Positions 13,335 through 26,300 of a DNA stretch of 64,000 nt are shown one piece after another. The DNA lies in NCBI GenBank assembly GCA_030490835.1, contig CM059971.1, forward strand, positions 27,707,817 to 27,771,816, in the 5' to 3' direction. The notes beneath the pieces are model-generated. The model had not been told where the DNA came from. It worked only from the letters and a program-made list of their open reading frames with translations, and did no database searches. The first letter of the stretch is position 1; every line of letters begins with the position of its first letter. The position numbers and the translations under genes are program-made. This DNA is from Annona cherimola (taxonomy: Eukaryota > Streptophyta > Magnoliopsida > Magnoliales > Annonaceae).

Positions 13335-13458
13335 AAATTCCTCTAGTGCGGCCAATTGTGTGAGCTTCAATGTTCTAAAGCTCATTGTTTCCTTTATTTG
13401 TCTAAATGTCAATAGCTCTTTGGCTTGAAAGATTAGTTATTTGCTCAACCCTTTATCA
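13335..13458. repeat. Right LTR, second part
   Basis: It continues the LTR after the LINE. The CGGCCAATTGTGTGAG stretch and TTTGCTCAACC match the last 120 bp of the left LTR. It ends TATCA at 13458 and is followed by the ACTTG duplication. Confidence 0.75.
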
Positions 13459-13463
13459 ACTTG

Positions 13464-15236
13464 TACTAGTTTAAATAGTTTAAATTACAATTTACACAAG
13501 TTAAGATTTTGAGAGGTTTATCTATAACGTTACCATTATTTTAAAGGAGAATTTTGAATAGAATGACTTTTCCTTTAAGTTTTTCCCCATATTTGCCTTG
13601 TAAATTAAAGATACTCATGGCTTCTAAATTTCATTTAGCTCTGATCTAGAAACATTTAATTGTGACTTAAAGATTTAAAATTTCAAAGTTTCATTTAGCT
13701 TTGGTTTAAAAACATCTGATTGTGATCTAAAGATTTAATCTTTTATTTCTTTCTATTGATTATATGATGGCCATGACTTATGTTGGTCCCGGCATGTGTG
13801 TCAATGTTCATTTTATCCATTTTTAAAATTTAAAATAAAAAATTAAATTTCAATAAAATTTCACATGAAAAAAACTATAAGTAGGCCTACATATGGATAA
13901 AAAATTTTCAAAAAATAAAATATAGTTTTATGGTTGGACGTTCGCTGTATATAATCTTTATATAAAAAAGTTCATAATACATGTAGTTTTTGGAACTGTA
14001 AATAAACATAAGTGGATGAACATTATAAAAGGTTTAGATTTAAAAATTAAAAACTGGCATAAGCTTATCCTCTATGTTTTCAATAACTGATGTATCAATG
14101 TCCTTACATCATTTCCTTCTTACTTAATTAGAACCGTTTGGGAACGAGGAAATACAGACAGATATGAACAATAAAAGGAAGCAACAATTTGCTATGACTT
14201 ATGATAGTGTTAAAAAATAAAATGAATCATAATAAAATATACGCAGATTTTTTATTAAAATACACAACTTTATTTAAAAGGAAGAGAAGTAATAAATTAA
14301 ACTATATAATAATTATCAATAATAATATTACTATTTTGATCTAAATGTAGCAAGCCAGGGTTTGATTTCGAACCCCGACTTCTTAGTTCTTACACCCACA
14401 CACTCATCTCAATCACCTAATCATTCAAGTGTTAAATTAAGTACTTAAGATACCGATTACCCAAATTTATCTAAATTACCTGTGTGAACACAATGACACC
14501 AGCTAAAGAATTGAATAAAGCTTATTCGCGTTCTATCTTTCTTTTATTTTAAAAGCAATTGTAATTTTTATATACAATTATTGATTTTTTCTGCAAAGAC
14601 ATTCATAACTCACCATAGATATATGGTTGCAAGTCAGATACCCCTCAATCGTAATTTGACTCCGTTTGTAAAACTTAAACTTATTTTTGCAATGATATAA
14701 AAAAGCATAAAGCTTAATTTTAATCTTATTTGCAAAACTTAAACCCCAATCGTATTTGTGAAAATTGTGTTTATGTAATATTTTGGGTTAAAATTGGGGT
14801 TACAATTTTTTTTATTTAAGACTGAAAAGTTTAAAATTTTATAGGAATTATAATAATAATAACTTACATATGTCACAATAATAATATATAATCTAAATAT
14901 ATTTTAAAATATAGTAATATATAATATATTTTTAAAAGAAATTTAACCTTTTAAAGAAAAATTAATAAACTTAAAAGTAAATAGTATAAAGATAAATTTA
15001 TATAATATAATATAATATAATTTATTTATAATATAATTGTAGCATGTCTTCAAAAATAAATATAAATAATATAAAATAGAAAATTCAAAAAATATTGTTT
15101 AAATATTATGTATGTACTACCTTTTAGATTAAATGTAAAATTGAAAAATCGATATTAGGTTTCTTGAGTATGGTCTTTGAAAAGATAAGTTTATACACAA
15201 TAAATTTTTATTGAGATTTTCTAAAATATGCATGTA
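13464..15236. other. AT-rich intergenic stretch
   Basis: No gene is seen. Near 14355-14385 the text reads as a degenerate tRNA B-box (GGTTCGAAATC on minus) without a recognisable A box or tail. I therefore do not call a SINE. Confidence 0.4.
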
Positions 15237-15672
15237 AGGTTTGGCGAATATTCATATATGTCTCTAAGTTTGCTAAACTTACACATATGTTCATAAGATT
15301 TGCATAAAATTGCAAGCTTATCTCTTCCATTGGGATGTCATTAGAATTTTTCTATAAAATGACGATAATACTTTTTAAGATAAGTGATACATATAGAATT
15401 TTTGCAAATATTATAAGTATATTTTCACAAAAACTAAAATAATAATATACGTAAAATATATAAAATAATAAAATAAAAAATATGTCTACAATATTTGAAA
15501 ATTTGCAAGTATAACACTTGGCTTAAAGGGGATTATTGTCATTTTACAGAAAATTTTAACGACATCATAACATTGGGAACATGCTTGTAATTTCATGCAA
15601 ATCTTATACGCATATTTACAATATCAATAAACATATGGACATCAATACAATATTGGTCAACCCTTGGAAGGT
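15237..15672. mobile_element. Long inverted-repeat MITE-like element
   Basis: The left arm (about 15237-15390) and the right arm (about 15520-15672) are imperfect reverse complements of each other over some 150 bp. For example, ATTTGCATAAAATTGCAAGC on the left pairs with GCTTGTAATTTCATGCAAAT on the right. The loop is about 130 bp. No coding capacity is seen. I could not fix exact ends or a target duplication, so the superfamily is open. Confidence 0.5.
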
Positions 15673-17195
15673 ATATTTATAAAATTTTCATTTTTTATAT
15701 TCAACAAGCTAGGTTGGGGTTTAGTGCAGCCCAATCTGGGCCGCTGCTAAGATGTAATCCAATCATGCAAGCGTAACGACTCCATGCTTTCCATAAGCAT
15801 AGAGGCACTATTCCTACCCTTGTTTTTTCCATTTTAAAACGTAAATATATTTTATATATCTTGTCCTATCAAGTTATTGAAAATAATTTTTATTGTAAAC
15901 TTGTCTCTCGTTAAAAATAGTATTTTTAGAATGAATATGTAACTATTAAAAATTTTAAAATTTTGATAAGATGGTATATAAAAGTTTGCAATACATGTAA
16001 TTTTAAAATTATAAATAAATATTTATGGGTAAACATGCTAAATGATTTAAATTTTAAAAGAAGTATTTTAAAATTAAAAAAATAAAGCATTACAATAAGT
16101 ATTGAATCATTACCAAACATGCTATAGTATTCAATTTTTCAGAACCAATATTTATAAGACAAAATTAAAAAAATTAAAAGAAAATGAAATATATATATAT
16201 ATACACACACTATAGGAAAAGAAATGGATTCTTAATTGCGCGTGAGGATTTCCACGGACTATACGACATGGTCAATTCAGTTGTATAGAAGATGCAATTT
16301 CTCATCATAAAATATCATTTTTCATTTGCAATATATTTTCTTAGCTTTTCATGCATACCAGTATTTTTTTTTCTATTTCCAATACTAATTGCAATTCAAT
16401 CTACTCATACTATTCTAGATGTGACTGTTATTAAGGATGTAAGGAACTTAAATGAGACAGAGAAATGAGATAAAAATACACTGATTTATGTAAATGAGAA
16501 AGATTGCATTAGAAGTTTAAAAAATTATATTAAAAATTAAAAAATTTGACTTAGAAATGGAAAATCTTATCACATATATAACCTATTAAAAATCTTGCAT
16601 TCTTTGGAACACTAAGGGCTTGTTGGTCTCGGTACGAAACTTTTCAAGTAATGAGTTTTCTTTGCATATTTTTATATAACTATAATATTTTTAATTATTC
16701 TATATAATTATTTACGCAACTTATCTATTTTTTCAAATTTTATTCTCTTCACTCGTACTCTACTACCTGATCTCATTTTCAAACTTTACAAACGCGCACG
16801 TTGTTGGCAAAGCACTTGCCTTTTTAACACTTTCGCTGGAGTTGTCCACCAACGCTGTTTGGTTATCAAAGACGGTGACACGGTTAAAAAAAATTTGCCA
16901 TGCCTGCGACCCATTGCATTGCATGGAATTAGATGGGCCATTGATTGCAGCGGCAAGGCCAGGGCTAGGGCCAGCTACTCCGGCGGACTGCCCCAGATTA
17001 TACGCCGCACTTGTGTTTTAAAATCCGCAACAGCGGGCTCGGTGGCCTCTGCCTCTCTGTCTCCGCTTCGAAGTAGCCCGCTGCCCGCCCTTCGCCGAGA
17101 TCTGACCGCTCCTTCTCCTCCTCTTCCTCTTCGGAATGCGTGAAGAATAAAACACTGCAAGTAATTAATTATTTTTTAAAAAATCATTTTTTAAA
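15673..17195. other. Upstream region of the SDR gene
   Basis: This is AT-rich sequence containing an (AT)n(AC)n microsatellite near 16192-16210 and a segment (about 16615-16785) resembling the GGGTGTGTTTGG MITE family in decayed form. From 16850 to 17145 the GC content rises sharply, as expected near a promoter. An ORF at 16859-17143 in this part has no recognisable domain. Confidence 0.4.
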
Positions 17196-17213
17196 ACCCA
17201 TTTCCTCCTCCCG

Positions 17214-17286
17214 TATTAAATACCGAGGTCAAGGCCGCCTTCATTCCAGGCACTCACCTTCGCCCTCTCTCTCGCTCTATTTCTCC

Positions 17287-17322
<36 letters not shown>

Positions 17323-17395
17323 TTACCCACGCACCAGACTTTCATTTTGATTTTGATTTTTTTTTTTTTTCCTTCAAGCAACAGAGATTGAGAGA
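17214..17395 (+). promoter_or_regulatory. Likely core promoter and 5' UTR of the SDR gene
   Basis: A TATA-like TATTAAATA at 17214-17222 would place transcription start near 17245-17255. The inferred leader then contains a (TC)16 microsatellite (17288-17319) and a T14 run before the ATG at 17396. Pyrimidine-rich leaders with CT repeats are common in plant 5' UTRs. The start site is an inference from spacing. Confidence 0.5.
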
Positions 17396-20300
17396 ATGCT
17401 GAGGTTTGCTGCTGGCAGGTATATATGGTCGTCTTTTCTGGAAATTTTTTTTCTTTGAAAAAGTTCTTCTTCTTCTTTTATTTTTTTTGGGTTTGGTCTT
17501 GTTCTGTTTCGTTTCGTTCTGTAACTGGTTGTAGGCAACCGCAGGAGGCGTTTGTTGGCGGAGTTCAGTGGCAGGAGTCGTAATTTCTTAGAAAATCGAG
17601 GTTTTTCTTCGGCGAGATTACCTGCCGCCGGTGGAAGGTACGTAGAGCGCGTTGCTTGCTTCTTGCTCGGGATGAATCTAATGGCAGATCGTAAATCTAC
17701 ACCGTCCATCGTGTTCTTCCCACCGCTGTTGCAAGAAACGGAGATGAAACATCGTTAGGCGGGCCATTGAAATCTGTCGAAAGATGAACGGTTGAGATTT
17801 CGTCTGCGTCTTTCTTGCCTGGTTTTCTTTCCCCCCTACATCGCAAGCTTTTTGTCGTGAATTTCCGTGGGAATGCTTTTCCACGTGGTGGGACAAGCCT
17901 TTTGGTCGGCGACGATGTCGCAGGTGGGGCCCACCCGGGGGAGCTACGTGCGAACTCGTTCGCAGGGAAATGTTTCGTGGTTTTGTTTCTGAGCCGTGGA
18001 TGCTCGCGGAAACCTGGACGGTCCAAAATCATAAATATTCATGCTTGCTTACAATATCTTTTCTTGCATGGGACGAGTCCTGGGTTCTGACGGTGAGGAT
18101 GATCTAGATATGGTTAAACATTATGCCATAATAAATTCGCATTTTAAAAAAAAACATGATATTTTTTTATGGTGAAAAAAACATGGAACTTGTGTTGCTG
18201 TAAAATTTGCAAGCATATCGTTTTCACTGTTATATGATAAATTGTGGAATAAAAAATCCAATTCTATTTAAAGCGGATAGCTGCATGGAGCAACTGATTA
18301 TTTTTGACATTCCCAAGAAACTTGTTGGCTTTTATCTGTGAGATTGTTTTGAGGTGTGTTTGACATATAGGAAAAAAACGGAGAGGATCTGGGAGAGTGG
18401 TGTGATATAACAGTATTAATGCTTAAGCATGAAGGAAATAAAGTTAGAATTGACAGGATAATTATGTTGAAAGGTAGGAAGAAATTATTTAAAAGTATGT
18501 TAATTGTGTAGAAAAATATGCTAATTGTGTAGAAAAATATTTGGAAAAGTTGAGGAAAAGAATTCTTTTTCTTTTCATATTGCTAAATACACCGATCAGT
18601 TTTAAAAGAAGTATATCACTACTAGCTTGATAAAAGTTTTTTGGATCACAAAATTCAATGATAAGAAGTGCTTTAGGAAGTTAAAAAAATGAGAAATGCT
18701 AAGGTCTTGCTAGCTACAAACAGGGCCCACATTGATCATAAAATTGAAAATCACATTGTTAAGATAACTTAACATCATTTATTTTACAAAAGTATTAAAA
18801 TACATTCTAATTTGAGGCTTGGATAGGCTATATTTGTTTAAAAATACATATTTATATATAAATTATAAGAATACTTAAATTTAATGTCGTATTAAAATGT
18901 AATAAGACTTCACATAATCATTCTACATAAGGAATAATATTTAAGACTGAGCAACGCTTTTATGAAACCTTACTTCTACATAATTCTATCTATTTTTCTC
19001 ACTTTGATAAATGATAAGAAATTCAATCATTATATTTAATATCATTTATATTATCACGAAAATTTTATTATTTTTCTAGTATTTATTGTGTGTGAATCTC
19101 ATCTGTAAATAGGTGATGCTAAATATCAATTTAAAAATTGTATTTTCAATATCTAAATCATTGAAATTGTATTTTCGATATGTAGCCGTCTAAAATATTA
19201 TTACTGTATAAATAAATAATTGTATAAAGAATTATTCATTTTATTACATAATGAATGCATTTAAGCCCTTTCTATGATTTACACATTAATATATTTTTCG
19301 AGCAAAATGTGGCCTATGAAAATATTTGATTTTGATGAAATTTAGTTTCTTAGTTAAATAAATAATGTTAAATACAATGAACATAGTAGATTTGTCATTA
19401 ATTATCAAGTGTTAAAATCAAATGAGGTTATATGAAATTGCTTCATTATGGTAATAACTTTATAAATAATATTTAAACCAAAACATTTAGTTGGATTGAT
19501 TTTATACTATTTCTAAGTTGATCGCATAGAAATATTTAATTTAGATACACTATTAAAATAAAGGGCTCTGGTTTTGGTTTTATGTAACCCCCTCTCATTT
19601 TCAATATTTTGATAATTAATAAAAAAATCTACTTCAGCTATTGCATTTAGCATTATTTACTTAATTAAGAGCGTAAGTTTCACAAAATCAAATATGTGTG
19701 TGGGTAGTCCTCAAAAAAAATGTTTGTGGGCCAAGTTACTTAAAAATATATTCGTGCATAAGTTATGAAAAATACTTATATATATTCACATATGTATTAG
19801 AATATAATAATAGTTCATAAAACATGTATTCACATAAGATTTATATTTTAGTTAGTGTAGATGTTGAAAATACAATCTTAAAATTGGTATTTAATATTAA
19901 ATCATTTTATTATGTTAATTGTTTCATATTTGTAGATAGGACCTATATACATGATACTAAAAAGATAAAAGGACTTTTATTATAATATAAATGATGCTAA
20001 ATATAATGAATAAAATGAATTTTTCATCAATCACCAAGGGTGGATGGAGTAGATTACCCATCAATTATTAAGAGTGTAAAAATGGATAGAGTTACATGTA
20101 AGAGTTTCATAGAAAAATAACCCTAAAATAAATAAATTTTAATATTATCATCTTAGCTTTTGCATCCTAACATTTCGTGTTAAAAATATATGCATAATTC
20201 AATTTTTGTGTAAATAAATTTGTATGAAATATGATAGTTGCTTCTTAGACAACCATATGGGAATAACCATTGCATGCGGCCCACCCTCAAGGAGCACCTA

Positions 20301-23300
20301 TAAGGTCTACCCCCTAGCATATTTTTCTAGTTTTTTGTAAAACTATCATCTAACTATATTTATGTATCAAGTTTTACTATCTTTGGTGATGTGTATATTT
20401 TTATTTTGTTTATAATTTTTAACTTTCGAAATAAACAATTTTTTTGAGAGAACTAAAATACCCTTAAAAGCACTTATTTTTTAAATTAAAAAATACATAC
20501 ACATCCTTAAAACCTCATAAGAACTCCGATGAAACTAGCAGCAAGTAAGCATCACTTGACCATTCTTTAAGATAAGTACAACTTAGTGCAACTTAAATTT
20601 CTCGGTTGGTCACAATGTGAGGCTGGTAACATCGTGGTCACTAGGTTGAATTCCTGTGTAGAATTTCAACCCGGTTGCAGGAGCTTTAGTCTCCAATGGA
20701 TGTGAGAGTTGTAGTCTCTTATGGAGAGTATTTGGTATTCTCTTTGTAAAAAAAAATTACAATAAGATTAATTATAGGCTAATTTGTAAGATGAAATGAG
20801 ATAAAATGATTTAAAGACTTTTGAGCTTGGTTGTAATATGGGTTGAAATAAGACGTAATATAAAAGAACTGATAAAAAAAATTATCTCCTAATTCATCAA
20901 AATAAAGTTATCTACTGATGAGTGAAGGAGCATATGTAAGACAAAGTAAAAGTTTCAAATTATCGTCCTCCATGTTTTTAAAAATTTTAAGGTCGAAAGG
21001 AATTTTTCATTATTTGAGGTCAATTTCTCACCGAACCACCATGTCACGGGTGTTGACTTTTGAACAAGTATTTTTAAATCAATTTTAAAATATAAGTCAT
21101 AATAGTTTAAAAAATAGTATATTGTAATTTTCCTACGAAAATTTTAAAAATATATAGGTACACTTTATTCATTTTTTTTGAACTCAGGTATACCTTATAT
21201 TTATGGTGAAAGGCTCAGGTATGCTTGTTTGTATCAACATGCACACATTTTTAAAATTTACTATTTATAGGTCTAAAAGAATTGTTGTTTGCATGTGACT
21301 TTGAGTCAACACCGTTGTGCCCAAAGTCAATGGTATTGAGGGCGAAAAGTCAACAAAAGACTCGAGGAGGGTGTTTTAGTCTTTTGAGAAAATTCAGGCG
21401 GTTCTCTTCTGACAGCGAGGATCTCACTCGGTCGGCGCCCGGTCGGCTCTAGGTTTATTTACTTTTCTGTAGTTCCCCTTTTCATCGCCAGAATTCACAA
21501 GGGTTCGACCAATTCAAAGTATGTTTCAAGACATACAAGACATAAGATTCTTGAATTTAATTCATATCTTCAATCCCAAGATAATTTTTCAAGTTCTAAA
21601 ACGTTTTTTAATTGTTAATATAATTTTTTGCATTTTCAATACAATTTTTTTCATTCTTAATATACATTTTTTTCATTCTTAATATACTTAATTGCAGTCT
21701 CATTCAGGCTCCGTTAAGAATCTTATATGACTTAAAATAGATGCTCGTGAAATTAGGATTTTCTTTGAACCTAATCCCTTGACTCTATTTATAAAATATT
21801 GAATTTATAATTTTATTTATAAAACCTAAATTTTAATTTTATTATGGGTGTGTTTGAGAAATTAAAAAAAGCTTTTGAATAACAAGTTTTTGGTGTAAAA
21901 TTTTTTGAATTAGGAGAAAATGATATAACATAATAGAGGTAATAATGAAGAGTAAAGAAAATAAAATTAAAATAGATAAGTTAGTTGTATAAGTAATTGT
22001 ATGGAAATATTAAAAAGTAAGATAGTTATATATGAAAATGTAAAAAAATAATTAAAGAGATAATTATGAAAAATGGAAAGCTTTATATTGAAAAGTTAAG
22101 CTTGAAATGTTTTTGAGTAAAACAAACATGCCCTATAAATTATGTTTAGAATGGAGTTTAGGTTGGCAAATTTTGATTTAAGTTAAGATGATAAATCAAA
22201 AAATTTATTTGAATATAAAGTAATAAGTTGTCTGAATGAAAGTAATAATCTATTGCTTAATTTAAATTTATGAAAAGAGTATTATCCTTATATTTTTAAA
22301 GAAAATTAATTTTTCAAAAACGATAAAGAAAGAAAACCAATACCTAAAAAAGCAAACATTATAAACATAGATGTAAATATAAACGAAAATGATATAGTTT
22401 ATCTATAATAGAATTTTAACAAGATAAACATGTGTGCAAACGTAAATATAAATAATATAAAACATATACACGTGAAAAAATAATATTTAAATTTTATATA
22501 TAATCGTATTATATTAAATATAAATAAAGTTTCGGGTTTACTTAAAACTAAACCCAACCCCTATTTTCAAATTGGATTTTTAGGGTTTGTGTTTTGCTAG
22601 CAAAATTTAACCGAATACTGATTTTTAGGCAGGCTGGTTTGGGCTCAACCAGACTGAGCTGCACACCCTTAACCGCATCTGCCCATTTTTGACTGATCTG
22701 GACCGTCAAAATATTCTGCCACTACTCATCACAATGGAGGTATGCGCACGGCCATCGGACGTGGCCTTTGTTTTATGGTTTCCAAATTAACCAGTTGAAT
22801 GAACGGTTGTGATCCCTACTTCTTTGAACAACATGATCAGACAGCGCAGCCAATTTTGGTCATTGCCACATAATCGTGAGATCTGCTAAATGAATGGCTT
22901 TATTAATTTTCATAATCTTATTTTCGTGCATTTTAATTTTATAATGTGCGGAATATGACCCTGCTTCTATGTAGCCAATTTACACTAAAGATTTTTGTTT
23001 ACCTTCTTTTATTTGCCCATCTTAATAATGATATGAACTTCATTTCGTTTATTTCTTTTAGAATGGTTTATTTAGCTAGGAGACCAAGTTTAGCGTCGAC
23101 TCCGTCTCAAAATTTATAAAATAACAAGTGATAAAATTGTTTAATTTATATATTGATTTCAAAGTTATATTTTCAATATCTAAACCACATAAAACATCAT
23201 TGGTATCAGTGTTTTTCTTAAACAAATCGCATTTATACTTATGTTCAGAAAGTATTGCAAATATGTCTTTAAAATTTTAAAATATTTATAATTATACCTA

Positions 23301-26300
23301 TGACAAGTATGAATTTCTTAGTTTTTTAATTTTTTTGATGAATGCATAACATCCAATGTGTTTATTAATGTTGATTTAATTAATACACCACAAATTCCTT
23401 AATTGGATTCCTTGGTGGGCTATGATCAATTTAAACATAATTTATATTTATTCACTTTGGTATATTAACTAAATTCATATTAATAAGCACAATGGATCAT
23501 TCAGATTTGTCAAAAACATCTTGATTTTTTAAAAATTAAGATACTGAAATTTGCCAAGGCATAAATATAAATAGTTTAAAAATTCATAAGAATATTTGTA
23601 ACAAGTTTCAAATCATTAGCACAAATTTACTTCTATAAAAATTATAGGCATAAGAACAAATACCTCTAAAATAAATGATATTGAACAATATGAACGGTTG
23701 GTTTTTGATTCGATCATCAAAATGGGCTCCATTAATTACATGAAAAAGTTTGGGTCACATCTAAGTAGGATCCAACAAATAATAATATTTATCATTCGAA
23801 TTTTTTTTTTTTTTTTTGTTTTTCGGAAGATTTATTTTGATTGGATGGGCGAGCGTTATCAAAATTCAAAATCATTATGGACTAGATGTCTAGCCATTAA
23901 CATAGACAACCTTCCGGTCTATATGATTTTCTAAATCATAAATAAATAAATTTCGATCAATATTATTATAAGGTGGGATTTAATATTTTAAATAAAATTA
24001 AAGGATTGATCCCTCTTTCTATTATTATATATTTTCAATTATTATTTTTTGTTTTAATTACACATTAGTATACTTTTTTGTCCTTATTTATTTTATTTCT
24101 AAACATCATACTATTTCTCGCATCTTTATTTATTTTAATTTCTATAAATGCTTCTTTGATTTTGTCTTTTCCATATTTTCTTTTTTCTTCAATTTTTCTA
24201 TTCATTTCGAGATCAGAAACTGAAACCTTGAAATTTTATGACTTTTTTGGTATATCCTCAGGAAGTTTCATATAATAAATTCGTTTTGTAGCTTTTAAGT
24301 TTTTGTTACTTTTGTATACAGAATAGTAGATATGCAATTCTACCTTAAAAGATACGACTAACCATATTTACATTCTTTTTTTTTTTTAGAATTTTTAAAA
24401 ATATTTTCCCGATATCTTCTCAAAAGCATTATTAATTGACATCAAATATATTAACGACATGCTTTTTTTGCAAAAAAGATATACTTTTAGATATTTTATT
24501 TTATTTTATTAGATGGAAATGTGATTATTCACAAGTTGGGTGGGATGCAGATGAAATAGAATTTCTCATTTACCAATAAGATTTTTTTTTTATTCTTAAA
24601 AAATAACTATTTCCATTTCTCATAAACTTTTCACAATCCCATGCACCTTTTTTAATTCCCAAGTAACTTTTCTTATATCCAATGCACTTTAATCCCACAT
24701 CTTTATCAAATCCTATGGAAGTCATGAATGGGGGTGTTAAAAGTATAAGTATTTATGATTAAAAAAACGGAAGCTTTTGTGAAAGCAAATGTCTTGTAGA
24801 GGAAACAAAGAGGATTTTTACACTTATTTGTATTGGATATGATTTGATCTTTTAAGTATTTAACTACAAATCTTTTCTATTGTTATATTTATATTCCAAT
24901 AATTTTTCATATTTTTCCATTTAATTAAAGGTAATTTGCATATATACTCATATCATTAGATGCTAATTGCAGATATACCCACGTAGTTTCACTAATTGCA
25001 TATTACCCCACATAGGTTCACCAAAATTGCGTATTACTCACACATCGTTAACTGTCGTTATATTTTCAAAAATGACGAAAATGCCCTCATCCATAGTTTC
25101 ACGAATTACATATCACCCTCACATAGTTTCACCTAAATTGCATATTATCCCTACGAAGATGAGGGTATTTTCATCATTTTAAAAATATAACGACAGTTAA
25201 CTACTCAATTTTGGTAAAACTATGTGGGGGTAATATGCAATTCATGAAACTACACTGGTCTACAATATCGATGAAACTATATGGGTAAATATGCAAATTA
25301 CCCTTTAATTAACCTATCTATTTTATCTTTATTTTTTTCCTTGTAATAATCACTTCACAACAATTCCTCATTTTTTTTTGGAATTTTTTCACATTTTAAC
25401 CTCATACCAAACGAAGGTAACCTAATGGACTACAGAAGCAACTGGGGAAAATTTGTGACAGAAATTTGGAAAGGTGAGAAAAAATGTAAAACTATAATAA
25501 TAATAATTTAAGGTAAAAAGAATGAAAGACAAAATAGGTAGGATGGTCGTATGTTAAAATGCGAAAATATAATTAGAGCAAAAAGTTCTAAAAATTTTCC
25601 CCCACTTTTACATCCATTTATATATGTTTATCGTTTTAATTATCTAATTATCTTACTTTTTGATATTTTTATATCTTTTCAAAAATTATATCATCTATTT
25701 TAACATTACTTTCTTTACTCTTAATTATTAACTCTATCATATCATTAATAATAATAGAAAAGTAGAGTAATTAAGTAATTAAAATTTTTCAAATCATATA
25801 AAAAAGCGTATAAGAAAGAGTGAGAATTGTTCTGCATTTTTTTATTTTTTGACATATTAGATATGATATCCGAACTAAATAAGTACTCTACTATATCCTT
25901 TTGCATCTTCACTAGAGTATTTTTGAAATTGAGAACTTGATTATATATATTATAATGTATTTTAAGCTAAAATTTATTGTTTATTTTATTTTTTGATTTT
26001 ACTTCATAAACATGGTTTCCTAAATGTACTCATTCCATATACCAAATTTTGACATTTTACTTATCTATTTTTATTTGTAAAACATCAACTTTAGGGGGTA
26101 TCTAAGTCATTTTTTACCCCTTAAAAACTTGAATTTTAAAAATAAAAATATAAATATAAAAGTATTGTAATATGACAATTAAATACACTAAGAATGTGCT
26201 TAGGAAGTGATAAAAAATTTTATTGTAAAAGTTTTTGAATCGAGAGAAAATGATGTAGAGTAAATATAATAGAATTAAAATGGATAAGTTAATTATATAG

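Larger units (their letters stand above)
3306..13463. mobile_element. Old pol-less LTR retrotransposon, split by a LINE
   Basis: Two diverged direct repeats (3311-4201 and 6536-7350 continuing at 13335-13458) share long stretches of similarity and the same order of landmarks. These include the CCAAACCAAA, TAAAATGAGA and AAGGCTTA blocks, and the CGGCCAATxxTGTGAG segment close to the end. The outer ends are TGATA (3311) and TATCA (13454-13458), a perfect 5-bp inverted repeat. The element is bracketed by the direct repeat ACTTG at 3306-3310 and 13459-13463, the expected integrase duplication. The internal part is only about 2.3 kb and shows no gag or pol motif. The LTRs look about 70% identical by eye, so the insertion is old. 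The orientation is not settled because no clear primer-binding site survives. Confidence 0.8.

Noticed and set aside
14345..14390. Possible SINE B box (GGTTCGAAATC on minus)
   Set aside because: No A box, tail or target duplication found.
16859..17143. 94-residue ORF in the GC-rich stretch just upstream of the SDR gene
   Set aside because: No recognisable domain, low-complexity Ser/Arg/Pro composition, and it lies in what is better read as promoter DNA.
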